Translations under genes and position numbers: made by a program
The notes under the pieces: generated by a model
Databases searched by the model: none
Told to the model about the DNA's origin: nothing
The model's input: the letters and a program-made list of their open reading frames with translations, nothing else
Shown: one piece after another, positions 34,309 through 43,327 of the stretch
Numbering within the stretch: the first letter of the stretch is position 1
How the letters are laid out: every line of letters starts with the position of its first letter
Assembly: GCA_009937615.1 (NCBI GenBank)
Contig: JAACFB010000002.1
Span: 62,001-126,000, forward strand
Length of the DNA: 64,000 bases
Direction: 5' to 3'
DNA from: Gammaproteobacteria bacterium
GTDB lineage: Bacteria > Pseudomonadota > Gammaproteobacteria > Steroidobacterales > Woeseiaceae

Positions 34309-34833
34309 ATGCTTCGACAAAAACCGCGAATTACCGGGCTGCTGCGCGGCAGCATGATGCTGACGTTGCTCGTGTGCTGCCAGCATGCGTCGCAGGCGGG
34401 CGAATTTCCGATCGCCGACAAGGTGCTGATCGTCAAAGCCGAGCGCAAACTGCACCTGATAAGAAATGGCGAATCGTTTCGTACCTTTGATATTGCGCTG
34501 GGCATTCGGCCCGAAGGGGACAAGGAGCGCGAGGGCGATTTCAGGACACCCGAAGGCGAATATCGCCTCGATACCCGCAACCCTAACAGCGAGTATTTTC
34601 TGTCCATTCGCGTGTCCTATCCGAGTCCTGATGATGTTCGCGATGCTTTGTCGAAAGGTGTGGATCCCGGCGGCGCGATCATGATTCACGGCCAGCCTAA
34701 CGAACCGACGCGCTCGGAGGCCTATTACCGTACCCAGGACTGGACCAACGGCTGCATTGCCGTGTCGAATTCCGACATGATCGATATCTGGCTGATGACC
34801 GACGACAATACGCCGATTGAGATCCAGCCCTGA
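34309..34833 (+). CDS. L,D-transpeptidase (YkuD domain)
   Basis: 174 residues from the ATG at 34309 (an in-frame TTG lies at 34291). Hydrophobic N-terminal signal, then a YkuD domain: KAERKLHLIRNG, the His of IMIHGQPN, and the catalytic Cys in TNGCIAVSNSDM. These enzymes crosslink meso-DAP stems in the periplasm or attach lipoproteins. Its TGA stop overlaps the probable CTG start of ppnN. Confidence 0.9.
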   Translation: MLRQKPRITGLLRGSMMLTLLVCCQHASQAGEFPIADKVLIVKAERKLHLIRNGESFRTFDIALGIRPEGDKEREGDFRTPEGEYRLDTRNPNSEYFLSIRVSYPSPDDVRDALSKGVDPGGAIMIHGQPNEPTRSEAYYRTQDWTNGCIAVSNSDMIDIWLMTDDNTPIEIQP

Positions 34834-36206
34834 TACCGGACCAAAATGAGTTCGTTGATGCGGAGGTCTGGCCCGAGGGTAGCCTCGAGGTCCTGTCTCA
34901 GCTCGAAGTAGACCAGCTGCGTTCCAGCGGCGAAGGCGGGCTCTACGCATTGTTGCGTCGCTGCATGCTCGCAGTCCTGAACTCGGGCAGTGATTCGGAC
35001 GATGCACGAGCGCTACTCGACAAATATCGCGACTTCAGCGTCGGCTTCATCCAGCAGGACCGCGGGCTCAAATTAGTACTCAATCGCGCGCCCGGCATCG
35101 CGTTCGTCGACGGCAAGATGATTCGTGGCATCCGCGAACTGCTGTTTGCGGTTTTGCGCGATCTCGTGTTTACACGCAATGAGATTCTTGGCGACGGCCG
35201 CTTTGACCTGAACTCCAGCGATGGGATAACCGATGCCGTGTTTCACATCGTGCGAAACGCCGGGTTGTTCAGATTACCAGCGGACGTCAATCTCGCTGTT
35301 TGCTGGGGTGGGCATGCGATCAGTCGCGCGGAATATGACTACAGCAAGAAGGTAGGTTATGAATTAGGGCTGCGAGGCCTGAACGTCTGCACAGGTTGCG
35401 GACCTGGCGCGATGAAGGGACCAATGAAAGGCGCAGCCATAGGCCATGCGAAGCAGCGCGTAAGGACGGGACGTTACGTTGGCATCACAGAGCCCGGCAT
35501 CATCGCAGCTGAGTCACCGAATCCAATCGTCAATTCCCTGGTGATCATGCCGGACATCGAGAAGCGCCTCGAGGCATTCGCAAGGGTTGGGCATGGCATT
35601 GTCATATTCCCCGGCGGCGTCGGCACGGCCGAGGAGATCCTGTACCTGTTGGGCGTGCTGCTGCATCCGAACAACCAGAATCAGCCGATGCCGATGATTA
35701 TGACAGGGCCCACTGCGGCGGAGCCCTATTTCCGGCAGATCGACAAGTTTATCGGCGCTACTCTCGGCGAGCAGGCTCGCGCAAGATACGCGATAGTGAT
35801 TGATGATCCTCGCGGGGTGGCGCGGGCTATGCGTGCGGGCCTCCAGGAAGTCCGCGAGTTTCGAAAGCAGCAAGGGGATGCATTCTATTTCAACTGGCGG
35901 CTTGCAATTGAGCCCGAATTTCAACGACCGTTCAGGGCAACCCACGAGGCGATGAGCGAACTCGAAATTCACGAGTCGCTGCCCGGCCATGAGCTTGCGG
36001 CAAATCTGCGGCGCGTATTCTCAGGTATCGTCTCGGGAAATGTCCGCGAAGACACGGCTCTCGAGATCGAGCGGCTTGGTCCGTTTCAGATTAACGGTTC
36101 TGCGGAAATCATGCGGCTGCTCGATGATTTGCTCGCTGGGTTCGTCGCGCAAAAGCGCATGAAAATCAGTGGCAACGATTACAAGCCCTGTTACCGCATC
36201 CTCTGA
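34830..36206 (+). CDS. ppnN: Pyrimidine/purine-5'-nucleotide nucleosidase PpnN, probable CTG start
   Basis: 458 residues (E. coli PpnN/YgdH 454). Cleaves purine and pyrimidine monophosphates to base and ribose-5-phosphate and is activated by (p)ppGpp. The LOG-type Rossmann motif is FPGGVGTAEEILYLLG, preceded by CTGCGPGAMKGPMKG; the family-specific C-terminus is FSGIVSGNVRED. The conserved N-terminal block VWPEGSLEVLSQLEVD lies upstream of the first TTG (34950), and the only reasonable start upstream is CTG 34830, which overlaps the preceding stop (CTGA). Confidence 0.9.
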   Translation: MIPDQNEFVDAEVWPEGSLEVLSQLEVDQLRSSGEGGLYALLRRCMLAVLNSGSDSDDARALLDKYRDFSVGFIQQDRGLKLVLNRAPGIAFVDGKMIRGIRELLFAVLRDLVFTRNEILGDGRFDLNSSDGITDAVFHIVRNAGLFRLPADVNLAVCWGGHAISRAEYDYSKKVGYELGLRGLNVCTGCGPGAMKGPMKGAAIGHAKQRVRTGRYVGITEPGIIAAESPNPIVNSLVIMPDIEKRLEAFARVGHGIVIFPGGVGTAEEILYLLGVLLHPNNQNQPMPMIMTGPTAAEPYFRQIDKFIGATLGEQARARYAIVIDDPRGVARAMRAGLQEVREFRKQQGDAFYFNWRLAIEPEFQRPFRATHEAMSELEIHESLPGHELAANLRRVFSGIVSGNVREDTALEIERLGPFQINGSAEIMRLLDDLLAGFVAQKRMKISGNDYKPCYRIL

Positions 36207-36397
36207 ACGGTGCCCGCGTACCGGTTATTGTCAAATCGCGACCACTGTCGCCATCAGGGGCCGGCTGATTAAGTAAAGAAGATCAATAAAGCCATGAAAT
36301 TTCTGTGAAAAATACCGTTCTGCACTGTGATGTAGTTCCTGTGCTTATGGGGTTCGGGCGCTTAGGATTCTTTCAAAGGATTGACTGGGCTAATCAG

Positions 36398-36664
36398 ATG
36401 TCTGACAAAAAACACCTGAACTGGGCGGAAGACCTCCGAATGGATACGGAGTCGACGGCCACCGAATCGAACAATGAAATTCCAGCTGCTGCAAACGACG
36501 CGGATGGCTGGGCACAGTATCGGCAATGGATAACGAAGGCGCCCGCGCCGCGAGGTCGCCGCACCGGCATTGATCCGGCACTGTACACGTGGAAGGGGTA
36601 TCGGAACTGGACGGAGCAGGTCCGGCGCAGCTGGTCACCGGAATCGGAAGAAGATTCCGATTAA
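36398..36664 (+). CDS. Small hypothetical protein
   Basis: 88 residues from the ATG at 36398 (a longer frame starts with GTG at 36305). Polar and acidic, with a tryptophan-rich C-terminal half (GWAQYRQW, YRNWTEQVRRSW) and no signal or membrane helix. No family recognised. A strong terminator follows 28 bp after its stop, which supports real transcription. Confidence 0.55.
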   Translation: MSDKKHLNWAEDLRMDTESTATESNNEIPAAANDADGWAQYRQWITKAPAPRGRRTGIDPALYTWKGYRNWTEQVRRSWSPESEEDSD

Positions 36665-36692
36665 GCGCCGGTCCCCGACTGACTCGTTATGA

Positions 36693-36722
36693 AACGCCGA
36701 CTTTTTTGTCGGCGTTTTTTTT
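36693..36722 (+). terminator. Rho-independent terminator
   Basis: Stem AACGCCGAC (36693-36701) and GTCGGCGTT (36708-36716), loop of six T, followed by a run of T. Ends the small-protein transcript. Confidence 0.92.
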
Positions 36723-36895
36723 AATAAGAGTCTGGATGAGCCAGTGTGACCGAGGTCGCGTCAGGGCCCGGAATCCATCTCCGCTCTGAACCGGTACTGC
36801 GTCTGATTTTTAGCGATTGCGCACCCAGGTTCGAACCTTTCTAAGCAGGCTGTGACTTATCTCACGGAGGCGGCTTGAACGGCTATTTATAGTCC

Positions 36896-36915
36896 GCAAT
36901 TAGGATCCTAATTGC
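36896..36915. promoter_or_regulatory. Perfect 20-bp palindrome, probable operator
   Basis: GCAATTAGGATCCTAATTGC is its own reverse complement across all 20 bases. It ends 12 bp before the ATG at 36928, with TTGAAC about 20 bp upstream that could be a -35 element. A dimeric repressor, for example of the MarR type, would fit the size and symmetry; the binder is unknown. Confidence 0.7.
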
Positions 36916-36927
36916 GATTTTAAAAGT

Positions 36928-37119
36928 ATGTCAAACAAATACACGGAAGTTGAATCGCCAGTTGATTTTCTGAAAAACGAAACAGCCCGACAGCGGTGGG
37001 AACTGTTTCACCGAGCAATAGCACATGCGAAGCAGTGCAACGATGCTGCGCTTGTCGAAACAGAAGCGGAACCGGTTGATACTGCCGCTGCTGGGCCGGC
37101 ACTGTCCGTAGTTCGTTGA
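36928..37119 (+). CDS. Small hypothetical protein behind palindromic operator
   Basis: 63 residues, soluble, helical N-terminal half (VDFLKNETARQRWELFHRAI) with an Ala/Glu-rich tail. No Shine-Dalgarno sequence is seen; the 12 nt before the ATG are A/T-rich. No family recognised. It is followed after 4 bp by a small membrane protein and then htpG. Confidence 0.5.
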   Translation: MSNKYTEVESPVDFLKNETARQRWELFHRAIAHAKQCNDAALVETEAEPVDTAAAGPALSVVR

Positions 37120-37123
37120 TCGT

Positions 37124-37399
37124 ATGGAAAGATTGCTCCAAATACTCGATGACTGCGACGACCTGGTCGGCTCGATCGGCCTGGTCGGCGAACGCGTGCG
37201 AAAGGGATTACTTCTCCTGGCGATCGTGTCTGCCTCGTTGACCGTTCAGGTTGGTGGCGTGCTGCTGGCCTTTCGCCATCCGCCCCTTGCTCTGGCAATC
37301 GCGCTGCTGCTTTTCGTCGCGTTGCTGTACAGGGAAGTGACGTCGGTGCACAAGGCCCTGGCGACAGATTCTTTCGACGGAAAGCCCGACACCCCTTGA
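37124..37399 (+). CDS. Small membrane protein upstream of htpG
   Basis: 91 residues with two hydrophobic helices (GLLLLAIVSASLTVQVGGVLL region and ALAIALLLFVALLY) and a charged N-terminus and tail. No family recognised. Its stop overlaps the -35 box of the heat-shock promoter that precedes htpG. Confidence 0.6.
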   Translation: MERLLQILDDCDDLVGSIGLVGERVRKGLLLLAIVSASLTVQVGGVLLAFRHPPLALAIALLLFVALLYREVTSVHKALATDSFDGKPDTP

Positions 37400-37420
37400 A
37401 ATAGCTGCTCAAGCCCCTAT
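37395..37420 (+). promoter_or_regulatory. Sigma-32 heat-shock promoter of htpG
   Basis: CTTGAAA (37395-37401), 12-nt spacer, CCCCTAT (37414-37420): an almost exact match to the sigma-32 consensus, with spacing like the groE promoter. The predicted transcript starts about 55 nt before the GTG of htpG. Confidence 0.88.
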
Positions 37421-37433
37421 CGTAACTGACCGT

Positions 37434-37456
37434 GATCACCGGTTTGACCGGTGATC
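37434..37456 (+). promoter_or_regulatory. Inverted repeat in the htpG leader
   Basis: GATCACCGGT-TTG-ACCGGTGATC, a perfect 10-bp inverted repeat with a 3-nt centre, lies between the heat-shock promoter and the ribosome site (AGGAG at 37468-37472). It could form an mRNA hairpin at the 5' end, stabilising the leader or acting as an RNA thermometer-like element, or be an operator. Confidence 0.6.
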
Positions 37457-37481
37457 TTCCCAATGTCAGGAGATCACAGGC

Positions 37482-39368
37482 GTGAGCGATAACACTAGCC
37501 GCGAAACACTTGGCTTTCAGACCGAGGTCCGTCAGCTGTTGCAGCTGATGATCCACTCGCTCTACAGCAACAAGGAAATTTTTCTTCGTGAGTTGATTTC
37601 CAATGCGTCGGATGCCGCCGACAAGCTGCGCTTTGAAGGGCTTGCGGAGCCCGGTCTGCTCGGCGACGAGCCGGAATTATCCATATCCGTCGAATATGAC
37701 GACAAGGCCCGGACCCTATCTGTCATAGATAACGGCATCGGCATGTCCCGGGAAGAATTGATCGATAATCTCGGCACGATCGCCAAATCGGGGACTACCG
37801 AGTTTCTCAAGCAAATGTCGGGCGACCAGCTAAAAGACGCGCGATTGATCGGCCAGTTCGGCGTTGGATTCTATTCGGCTTTCATTGTCGCGGATAAGGT
37901 TAGTGTCGAAACACGCCGTGCGGGGCTTGATGCCGATCAAGCCGTTCGCTGGGAGTCGGATGGCGAGGGCGAATTCACGATAGAGTCGATCACGCGTAGC
38001 CAGCGCGGCACAAGCGTTACTTTGCACCTGAAGGATGATGCCGGGGAGTTTTGCAAGGGGTCGCGCGTCGAGCACCTCATTCGCCGCTATTCAGACCATA
38101 TTGCGTTTCCAGTCGCACTTGTCGATCGTAATGATGCCGACAAGGAACCCAGAGTGGTCAACTCGGCGACGGCACTCTGGACGCGCTCGCGAAGCGAACT
38201 GAGTGACGAAGAGTACCGGGAATTCTACAAGCACCTCTCGCACGATTTCACCGATCCCCTGACCTGGAGTCACAACCGTGTCGAAGGCAAGCGCGAGTAC
38301 ACGAGTCTGTTGTACATTCCGTCCAGCGCGCCATTCGATTTGTGGAACCGGGATGCTCCGCGCGGCCTGAAACTTTACATCCAGCGCGTGTTCATCATGG
38401 ACGATGCCGAGCAGTTTTTGCCGCTCTATCTGCGTTTCGTCAAGGGAATCGTGGATGCATCGGATCTGCCGCTCAACGTTTCTCGCGAGTTACTGCAGCA
38501 ACACCCGGATCTCGTTTCAATGCGGAGCGCGCTGACGCGACGCGTCCTTGATATGCTCGCAAAAATGGCCGCCAAGAAAGCCGGGGATTACGAGACGTTC
38601 TGGCGCGAGTTCGGACAGGTGCTCAAGGAGGGCGCCGTAGAGGATCCTGCAAACAAGGACAAGGTTGCCAAGCTGTTGCGCTTTGCGACGACGCATGGTG
38701 AAGGCAAGCAGGACCAGTCGCTTGACGATTACATGGGCCGAGCGGGCAAGGAGCAGGACAAGATCTATTACCTGCTTGCCGAAAACCATCTCATGGCTGC
38801 GGCCAGCCCGCACCTCGAGGGGCTGAAGAAAAATGGCATTGAAGTGCTGTTGTTGACCGATCGCATCGATCCGTGGGTTGTCGAAAGTCTTGGTGAATAT
38901 GACGGCAAGCCGTTCGAGGACGTTGCGCGAGGTGACCTGGAATTGCCTGAGGGTGAGGGCAAGCTCACTCAGGATGCGAACGATCAGGCGAACAAACCGT
39001 TTTTGAAAAAACTCAGGCGGGTACTCAAGGATCGCGTCGCAACGGTCACTGTCAGCCGCCGCCTTGTGGAATCCCCGGCCTGCGTTGTTGCCGCTGCTGA
39101 TGAGCTGAATCCTCAGCTGCGGCGAATCCTCGAGGCTAGCGGCCAGGAACTCCCGGAGTCCAAGCCGACCCTCGAAATCAACACCGGTCATCCTCTGCTG
39201 ACCAAGTTGTCTGCGGAGCCTGACGACAAGCGATTTGAGATGCTCTCTAATATCGTGCTCGATCATGCGCTGCTGGCCGAGGGATCGCAGCTCGAAAATC
39301 CAGCCGAATACGTACGGCGAATGAACGATTTATTGCTTGAGCTTGATTCCGCTCCGGGCTCGGGATAA
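37482..39368 (+). CDS. htpG: Molecular chaperone HtpG (Hsp90)
   Basis: 628 residues from GTG 37482 with AGGAG 9 nt upstream. N-terminal GHKL ATPase ([36 protein letters not shown]), middle domain (NVSRELLQQ) and C-terminal dimerisation domain. Length as in other bacterial HtpG. Cytoplasmic, ATP-dependent folding of selected client proteins, with DnaK. Expression is predicted to depend on sigma-32. Confidence 0.97.
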   Translation: MSDNTSRETLGFQTEVRQLLQLMIHSLYSNKEIFLRELISNASDAADKLRFEGLAEPGLLGDEPELSISVEYDDKARTLSVIDNGIGMSREELIDNLGTIAKSGTTEFLKQMSGDQLKDARLIGQFGVGFYSAFIVADKVSVETRRAGLDADQAVRWESDGEGEFTIESITRSQRGTSVTLHLKDDAGEFCKGSRVEHLIRRYSDHIAFPVALVDRNDADKEPRVVNSATALWTRSRSELSDEEYREFYKHLSHDFTDPLTWSHNRVEGKREYTSLLYIPSSAPFDLWNRDAPRGLKLYIQRVFIMDDAEQFLPLYLRFVKGIVDASDLPLNVSRELLQQHPDLVSMRSALTRRVLDMLAKMAAKKAGDYETFWREFGQVLKEGAVEDPANKDKVAKLLRFATTHGEGKQDQSLDDYMGRAGKEQDKIYYLLAENHLMAAASPHLEGLKKNGIEVLLLTDRIDPWVVESLGEYDGKPFEDVARGDLELPEGEGKLTQDANDQANKPFLKKLRRVLKDRVATVTVSRRLVESPACVVAAADELNPQLRRILEASGQELPESKPTLEINTGHPLLTKLSAEPDDKRFEMLSNIVLDHALLAEGSQLENPAEYVRRMNDLLLELDSAPGSG

Positions 39369-39403
39369 AAGAGCACCTCGCGGCCAAACTATCAGGGTAC
39401 ACA

Positions 39404-39823
39404 ATGGGTGACACGAAATCGGATCCGGGCCAGTTGCGGGCCAGGCTGACCGCTGAACAATTCGACGTGACGCAAAACAAGGGCACCGAGAGGCCGTTCA
39501 CCGGTCAGTATGTCGACAATAAGGAAGACGGCATCTATCGCTGCGTCTGTTGCGGTGCAGAGCTGTTTTCGTCGACGCACAAGTACGATTCGGGCTCCGG
39601 GTGGCCGAGTTTCTGGATACCGCTGGCCGGCGAGTCGGTGCGGACCGTCGTGGACAATAGCCATGGCATGGTTCGCACGGAAGTCGTCTGCAGTCAGTGC
39701 GACGCGCATCTCGGGCACGTATTTGAAGACGGACCGCAGCCGACGGGCCTGCGCTATTGCGTCAATTCTGCTTCGCTGGATTTTCAGGACTCGGAGACAA
39801 CCGACCCTGAAAAGCCGGCCTGA
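39404..39823 (+). CDS. msrB: Peptide-methionine (R)-S-oxide reductase MsrB
   Basis: 139 residues. Two zinc CxxC pairs (YRCVCCG and [12 protein letters not shown]), the substrate loop SGWPSFW and the catalytic Cys119 in RYCVNSASL. Repairs R-epimer methionine sulfoxide in proteins, in the cytoplasm since no signal is seen. Follows htpG by 35 bp and so may share stress expression. Confidence 0.95.
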   Translation: MGDTKSDPGQLRARLTAEQFDVTQNKGTERPFTGQYVDNKEDGIYRCVCCGAELFSSTHKYDSGSGWPSFWIPLAGESVRTVVDNSHGMVRTEVVCSQCDAHLGHVFEDGPQPTGLRYCVNSASLDFQDSETTDPEKPA

Positions 39824-39850
39824 ATGACTTCCAATCAAGGGCAACAAATT

Positions 39851-40384
39851 ATGAATATTCGCCATCTATCGATAACGATCGCCCTTGCCGCGGGTACGAT
39901 CGCGTGTAGCCCACAAACCGATCAAACGGCTGCGATCGAGACGCCGGCAGCCAGCGAGCCAGCCGTTGACGCGGGCGTTAGCGAGCCAGTCGGCGCGGCA
40001 AGTTTCGAGATAGCGCCTGGCTTGACAGCACGAATCCTTCGCGGCGGGGATGGCCCGGCGGCCCAGGCCGGTGACAACGTAGCGGTGCATTACACGGGCT
40101 GGCTTTATGACGAAACTGCCGATGACAAGCGAGGAAACAAATTCGATAGTTCGCTTGATCGTGGTCAGCAGTTCCAGTTTCCGCTCGGCGCCGGCCGAGT
40201 CATCAAAGGTTGGGACCAGGGTGTTGCCGGGATGCAGATCGGCGAAGTCCGTGAGCTTACGATTTCGCCCGAGATGGGCTACGGAGACCGCGGCGCTGGC
40301 AGCGTTATTCCGCCGGGCGCTACGCTCATTTTCGAGGTGGAGTTATTCAGCGCAGCGAGCCTGAGCGAGCCGGCTTCACAATAG
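39851..40384 (+). CDS. FKBP-type peptidyl-prolyl isomerase, lipoprotein-like
   Basis: 177 residues from ATG 39851, giving a signal sequence with a lipobox-like cysteine (GTIAC); an ATG at 39824 lies right after the msrB stop. The FKBP domain (~75-170) shows [35 protein letters not shown] split over the active-site strands, and the C-terminal [12 protein letters not shown]. Likely a periplasmic folding helper. Overlaps the convergent OmpA-like gene by 9 bp. Confidence 0.9.
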   Translation: MNIRHLSITIALAAGTIACSPQTDQTAAIETPAASEPAVDAGVSEPVGAASFEIAPGLTARILRGGDGPAAQAGDNVAVHYTGWLYDETADDKRGNKFDSSLDRGQQFQFPLGAGRVIKGWDQGVAGMQIGEVRELTISPEMGYGDRGAGSVIPPGATLIFEVELFSAASLSEPASQ

Positions 40385-41287
40385 CGGCTGGCTCAGCGCG
40401 AAGTCGATACGTCGATTGAGGCTGCGGCCATACCTCGTGCTGTTGTCGGCAATCGGGATGCTGGAACCCTTGCCATCTACCCGTAAACGCTCCGCCGCGA
40501 TTCCGCCACGCGCCAGGTAGTCGGCCACGGCCTGAGCGCGGAGACGACTCAGCTTGAGGTTCCAGGACTCGTCGCCTGATGCGTCGGTATGGCCTGTAAT
40601 CACGATCTGCACATGCCGGCAGCTATAGGCAAAGTCGATGAGTTTGTCGAGCATCGAGTAGGATGACGTTCGAATTTCGGCGCTCGAGTGTTCGAATGCC
40701 ACCGGTTCCGCGACGATTTCCGCAAAGGTTCGGCTGCACAGCGCGTCGAGCGAGGCGGTGTCGGCAAGCGTTGTTACATCCAGATCAATGACGGTATTTG
40801 CCGGCAGGGCGGTGCGCATGAGGCTCAGACGTGCGGCAAACGCTTCGGGTTCGGCGGTCACGCCTCGAATACTGATGTCGCTGTCGCGCACCGAGGCGGT
40901 AGCCGATTCAGTAGCGGCGAGCGCGTTCAAGAGGCCCTTGCTCATCGTATCCCAGCTGTCCGGGACCTTGATGGCGGGTATAAATGTCAGCCGGGTGCCG
41001 TGATCGGCGAACCGGTCGGCAATGAAGTTTTTGAGACCTGCCTGCTGTTTGCGTGATGCCGTGGTGGCAGTCAGTTCGAGCCAACCACGACTCAGCTGAA
41101 CCTCGAAGGTCGGGGCGTCGAGTACCGTATACGGCCCGGTCGTCGCGCCGGTTCCCGACGAGCCGGGGTCGATCGGCGTGGGCATAAGCAGGCCGCTGCC
41201 GAACAGCAGCACGCTTATGATTAGCCCGGGATCGCGCCGGAGAGCAGCCGCAATACGGTTAATGCTGGCTGGCCAGTTTCCGATCAT
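40376..41287 (-). CDS. OmpA-like protein with BON-like N-terminal region
   Basis: 303 residues from ATG 41287. A membrane helix near residue 25-40 ([15 protein letters not shown]) is followed by two BON-like repeats (about 50-115 and 120-190; the pattern recalls mycobacterial ArfA/OmpATb) and an OmpA C-terminal peptidoglycan-binding domain ([12 protein letters not shown] ... [18 protein letters not shown] ... [10 protein letters not shown]). Probably spans or bridges membrane and wall. It overlaps the upstream coiled-coil gene by 29 bp, so the two are coupled. Confidence 0.82.
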   Translation of the reverse strand: MIGNWPASINRIAAALRRDPGLIISVLLFGSGLLMPTPIDPGSSGTGATTGPYTVLDAPTFEVQLSRGWLELTATTASRKQQAGLKNFIADRFADHGTRLTFIPAIKVPDSWDTMSKGLLNALAATESATASVRDSDISIRGVTAEPEAFAARLSLMRTALPANTVIDLDVTTLADTASLDALCSRTFAEIVAEPVAFEHSSAEIRTSSYSMLDKLIDFAYSCRHVQIVITGHTDASGDESWNLKLSRLRAQAVADYLARGGIAAERLRVDGKGSSIPIADNSTRYGRSLNRRIDFALSQPLL

Positions 41288-42371
41288 GGAGATCACGGGC
41301 CTGGCCGATCCAGTCTTCGCGATAGATGCGGCTGCGGAAACCCCTGAGTTTACTGGCAATTCGATTGATCTCGTATTCGCTCATTTCGGCGATCTGGTCG
41401 AAACGGCAGATGCCCATTTCGTTGAGCGTCTTTTCGATTGCCGGGCCGACACCCTTGATCTCCTTGAGGTTGTCACGAGCATCGCCGTCGGGGCCTTCGA
41501 CAGGAGACTCTGCCGGGCGGCCGCCATTCTGTAACGGCTCGTCTTCGGCAAATGCGGCATCATCGACGAGTTCCGCAAAATCAGCCGGATCAACAAGATC
41601 TTCATAGGCGTCCACCGCTTCGCCTTCGCCGCCGGCATGGTCTTCGTTATCCGCAACGAGTTCCGCAGGTTGTTCGCCTATGTCGTCTGATCTGGGGCGG
41701 ACGTTCGCTGCTTCCATCGGCTCGTTCGATGCTCTTAAGTCTTCGCCGAGCGCTTCCCGGTCCACGGGTTCAACCCGCGTCTGATCGGAGCCGATCATCG
41801 CGTCGAGAGCCGCGATACGTTCTTGTGCCGCAGTGAGTTGTTCCTCCAGTTGCCGGGCTTCTTCATTGCGGGCGCGAAACTTCTCGATCAACGGAGGCAC
41901 ACGCTCCTGCCAACTGTTGAGCTCCCTGGTCAGTTTCGCGATGATCGCATCGCGCTGCGCAAGCGCAGCGGCACTCGCGTCATTTTCCCCGGTGCGGCTG
42001 GCGATATCGGTTTGCAGCTGGTCTCTTTGCGCGACCGCGACCTCGAGATTGCTGCGGATATCCTTGATCTGCCGCTGCAGCTCATCGCGACGCTCGAAAG
42101 CCTCTTTAAGCGCGGCGGACAATTCGGTAGCACGCATTTTGGCGTCTTTGTTGGATGCCTGGCAGTCGCTGTTCTGTTCCATCAGGCTCTTATTTTGCTC
42201 GACAAGCCGCTGATGCTCGCTGCGTTGCGCCTCGAGCTGGTTCCGCCAGCCTGCGTGAATGGCCGCTTTCTCGCCACTGCTGCGCCGGTCCCTGAATACC
42301 CAGCCGACAACCAGGCCCGCAATCAGAGCGATTGCTGTCGCGAGAATATGAAGGATACTGATCTCAGGCAT
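41259..42371 (-). CDS. Membrane-anchored coiled-coil protein with C-terminal helix-hairpin-helix domain
   Basis: 370 residues: an N-terminal membrane helix (ATAIALIAGLVVGWVF), a long coiled coil (~30-190), an acidic low-complexity linker and a C-terminal helix-hairpin-helix-like domain (LKEIKGVGPAIEKTLNEMGI ... IASKLRGFRSRIYREDW). That C-terminal module is found in many proteins of unknown function and resembles DNA-binding HhH folds. Overlap with the OmpA-like gene suggests a two-protein envelope assembly. Confidence 0.75.
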   Translation of the reverse strand: MPEISILHILATAIALIAGLVVGWVFRDRRSSGEKAAIHAGWRNQLEAQRSEHQRLVEQNKSLMEQNSDCQASNKDAKMRATELSAALKEAFERRDELQRQIKDIRSNLEVAVAQRDQLQTDIASRTGENDASAAALAQRDAIIAKLTRELNSWQERVPPLIEKFRARNEEARQLEEQLTAAQERIAALDAMIGSDQTRVEPVDREALGEDLRASNEPMEAANVRPRSDDIGEQPAELVADNEDHAGGEGEAVDAYEDLVDPADFAELVDDAAFAEDEPLQNGGRPAESPVEGPDGDARDNLKEIKGVGPAIEKTLNEMGICRFDQIAEMSEYEINRIASKLRGFRSRIYREDWIGQARDLHDRKLASQH

Positions 42372-42614
42372 GCCGATGTTTCCCTATACCGCCAGATGGA
42401 CTTTATTGTTCCCGTCCCAGGTATGGTTTTCTCCGCCCCGCGTCAATACCACTGGCAAGGGACGGTCGTTTTGGGCACAGTATCGCGCCTCTGGATCAAT
42501 GCGGCTTTTCATCCGGACACCCGCGCACTGCGCTGTCCGGCCGAAGACCAGCCGTATAAAGTATTAATTTTACAGCAATAACATGCACCTAAGCCAGCAA
42601 AGGGTGAAACGGCA

Positions 42615-43265
42615 ATGAGCCAGGCGCCAATAACGGAAAAGCGTTTCATCGAAGGGCCGGTCGGCCGCTTGGAGGCGATCGTGGATACGCCTGCCGATAG
42701 CGAGCCTTATGGCACCGTCGTGGTTTGCCATCCACATCCACAGCACGGCGGCACGATGCATAACAAGGTGGCACATACGCTGGCGCGAACATTCGTGCGG
42801 CTCGGCTTTGTAAGCCTGCGGTTCAATTTTCGCGGCACAGAAGCCAGTGAAGGCACCTACGACAACGGCATTGGGGAGCTCGATGACGCGCTTGCGGCGC
42901 TAGCCTGGATCCGCGACCGCTGTCCAGACGGCCCACAATGGCTCGCAGGCTTTTCCTTTGGGGCGGCTATTGCCGTTCGCGCGGCGGCCACGGCGCGCGT
43001 CGACGGGCTGATTACCGTCGCGCCCGCGATCCGTCGACTCGCGCCAGGACAGCCTGAACAGCCAGACTGTCCATGGCTGATTATTCAGGGTGATGTAGAC
43101 GAGCTGGTCGATGTCGATGCGACCATAGAATGGGTGAACGGACTGGCGCCCGGCCCGGAATTGCTGGTCATGCCCGGTGTCGAACACTTCTTTCACGGCA
43201 ACCTCAACGAGCTTCAGGACGCTGTCACGGCTTTCGTGGCGAAGCAAATGGCGGAAGAGCAATAA
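42615..43265 (+). CDS. Alpha/beta hydrolase (CHPHP...GGTM family)
   Basis: 216 residues. The N-terminal segment VCHPHPQHGGTMHNKVAHTLAR and RFNFRGTEASEG are typical of a widespread family of small cytoplasmic alpha/beta hydrolases. Nucleophile Ser in AGFSFGAAI, acid Asp in IQGDVDELV, His in GVEHFFHG. Substrate unknown. It is followed by a bidirectional terminator shared with the HU-family gene. Confidence 0.9.
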   Translation: MSQAPITEKRFIEGPVGRLEAIVDTPADSEPYGTVVVCHPHPQHGGTMHNKVAHTLARTFVRLGFVSLRFNFRGTEASEGTYDNGIGELDDALAALAWIRDRCPDGPQWLAGFSFGAAIAVRAAATARVDGLITVAPAIRRLAPGQPEQPDCPWLIIQGDVDELVDVDATIEWVNGLAPGPELLVMPGVEHFFHGNLNELQDAVTAFVAKQMAEEQ

Positions 43266-43274
43266 TCGAGCCGC

Positions 43275-43306
43275 AAAAAAAAGCCGGGACTGAACCCGGC
43301 TTTTTA
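43275..43306. terminator. Bidirectional Rho-independent terminator
   Basis: AAGCCGGG-ACTGAA-CCCGGCTT with a run of A on the left and a run of T on the right. It can end both the hydrolase transcript and the convergent HU-family transcript. Confidence 0.92.
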
Positions 43307-43327
43307 TGACTCCGCTGCCGTTAGGCG

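Noticed and set aside
42382-42581. Short + strand reading frames upstream of the alpha/beta hydrolase
   Set aside because: Continuations of antisense frames of the coiled-coil gene; no ribosome site and no recognisable domain.
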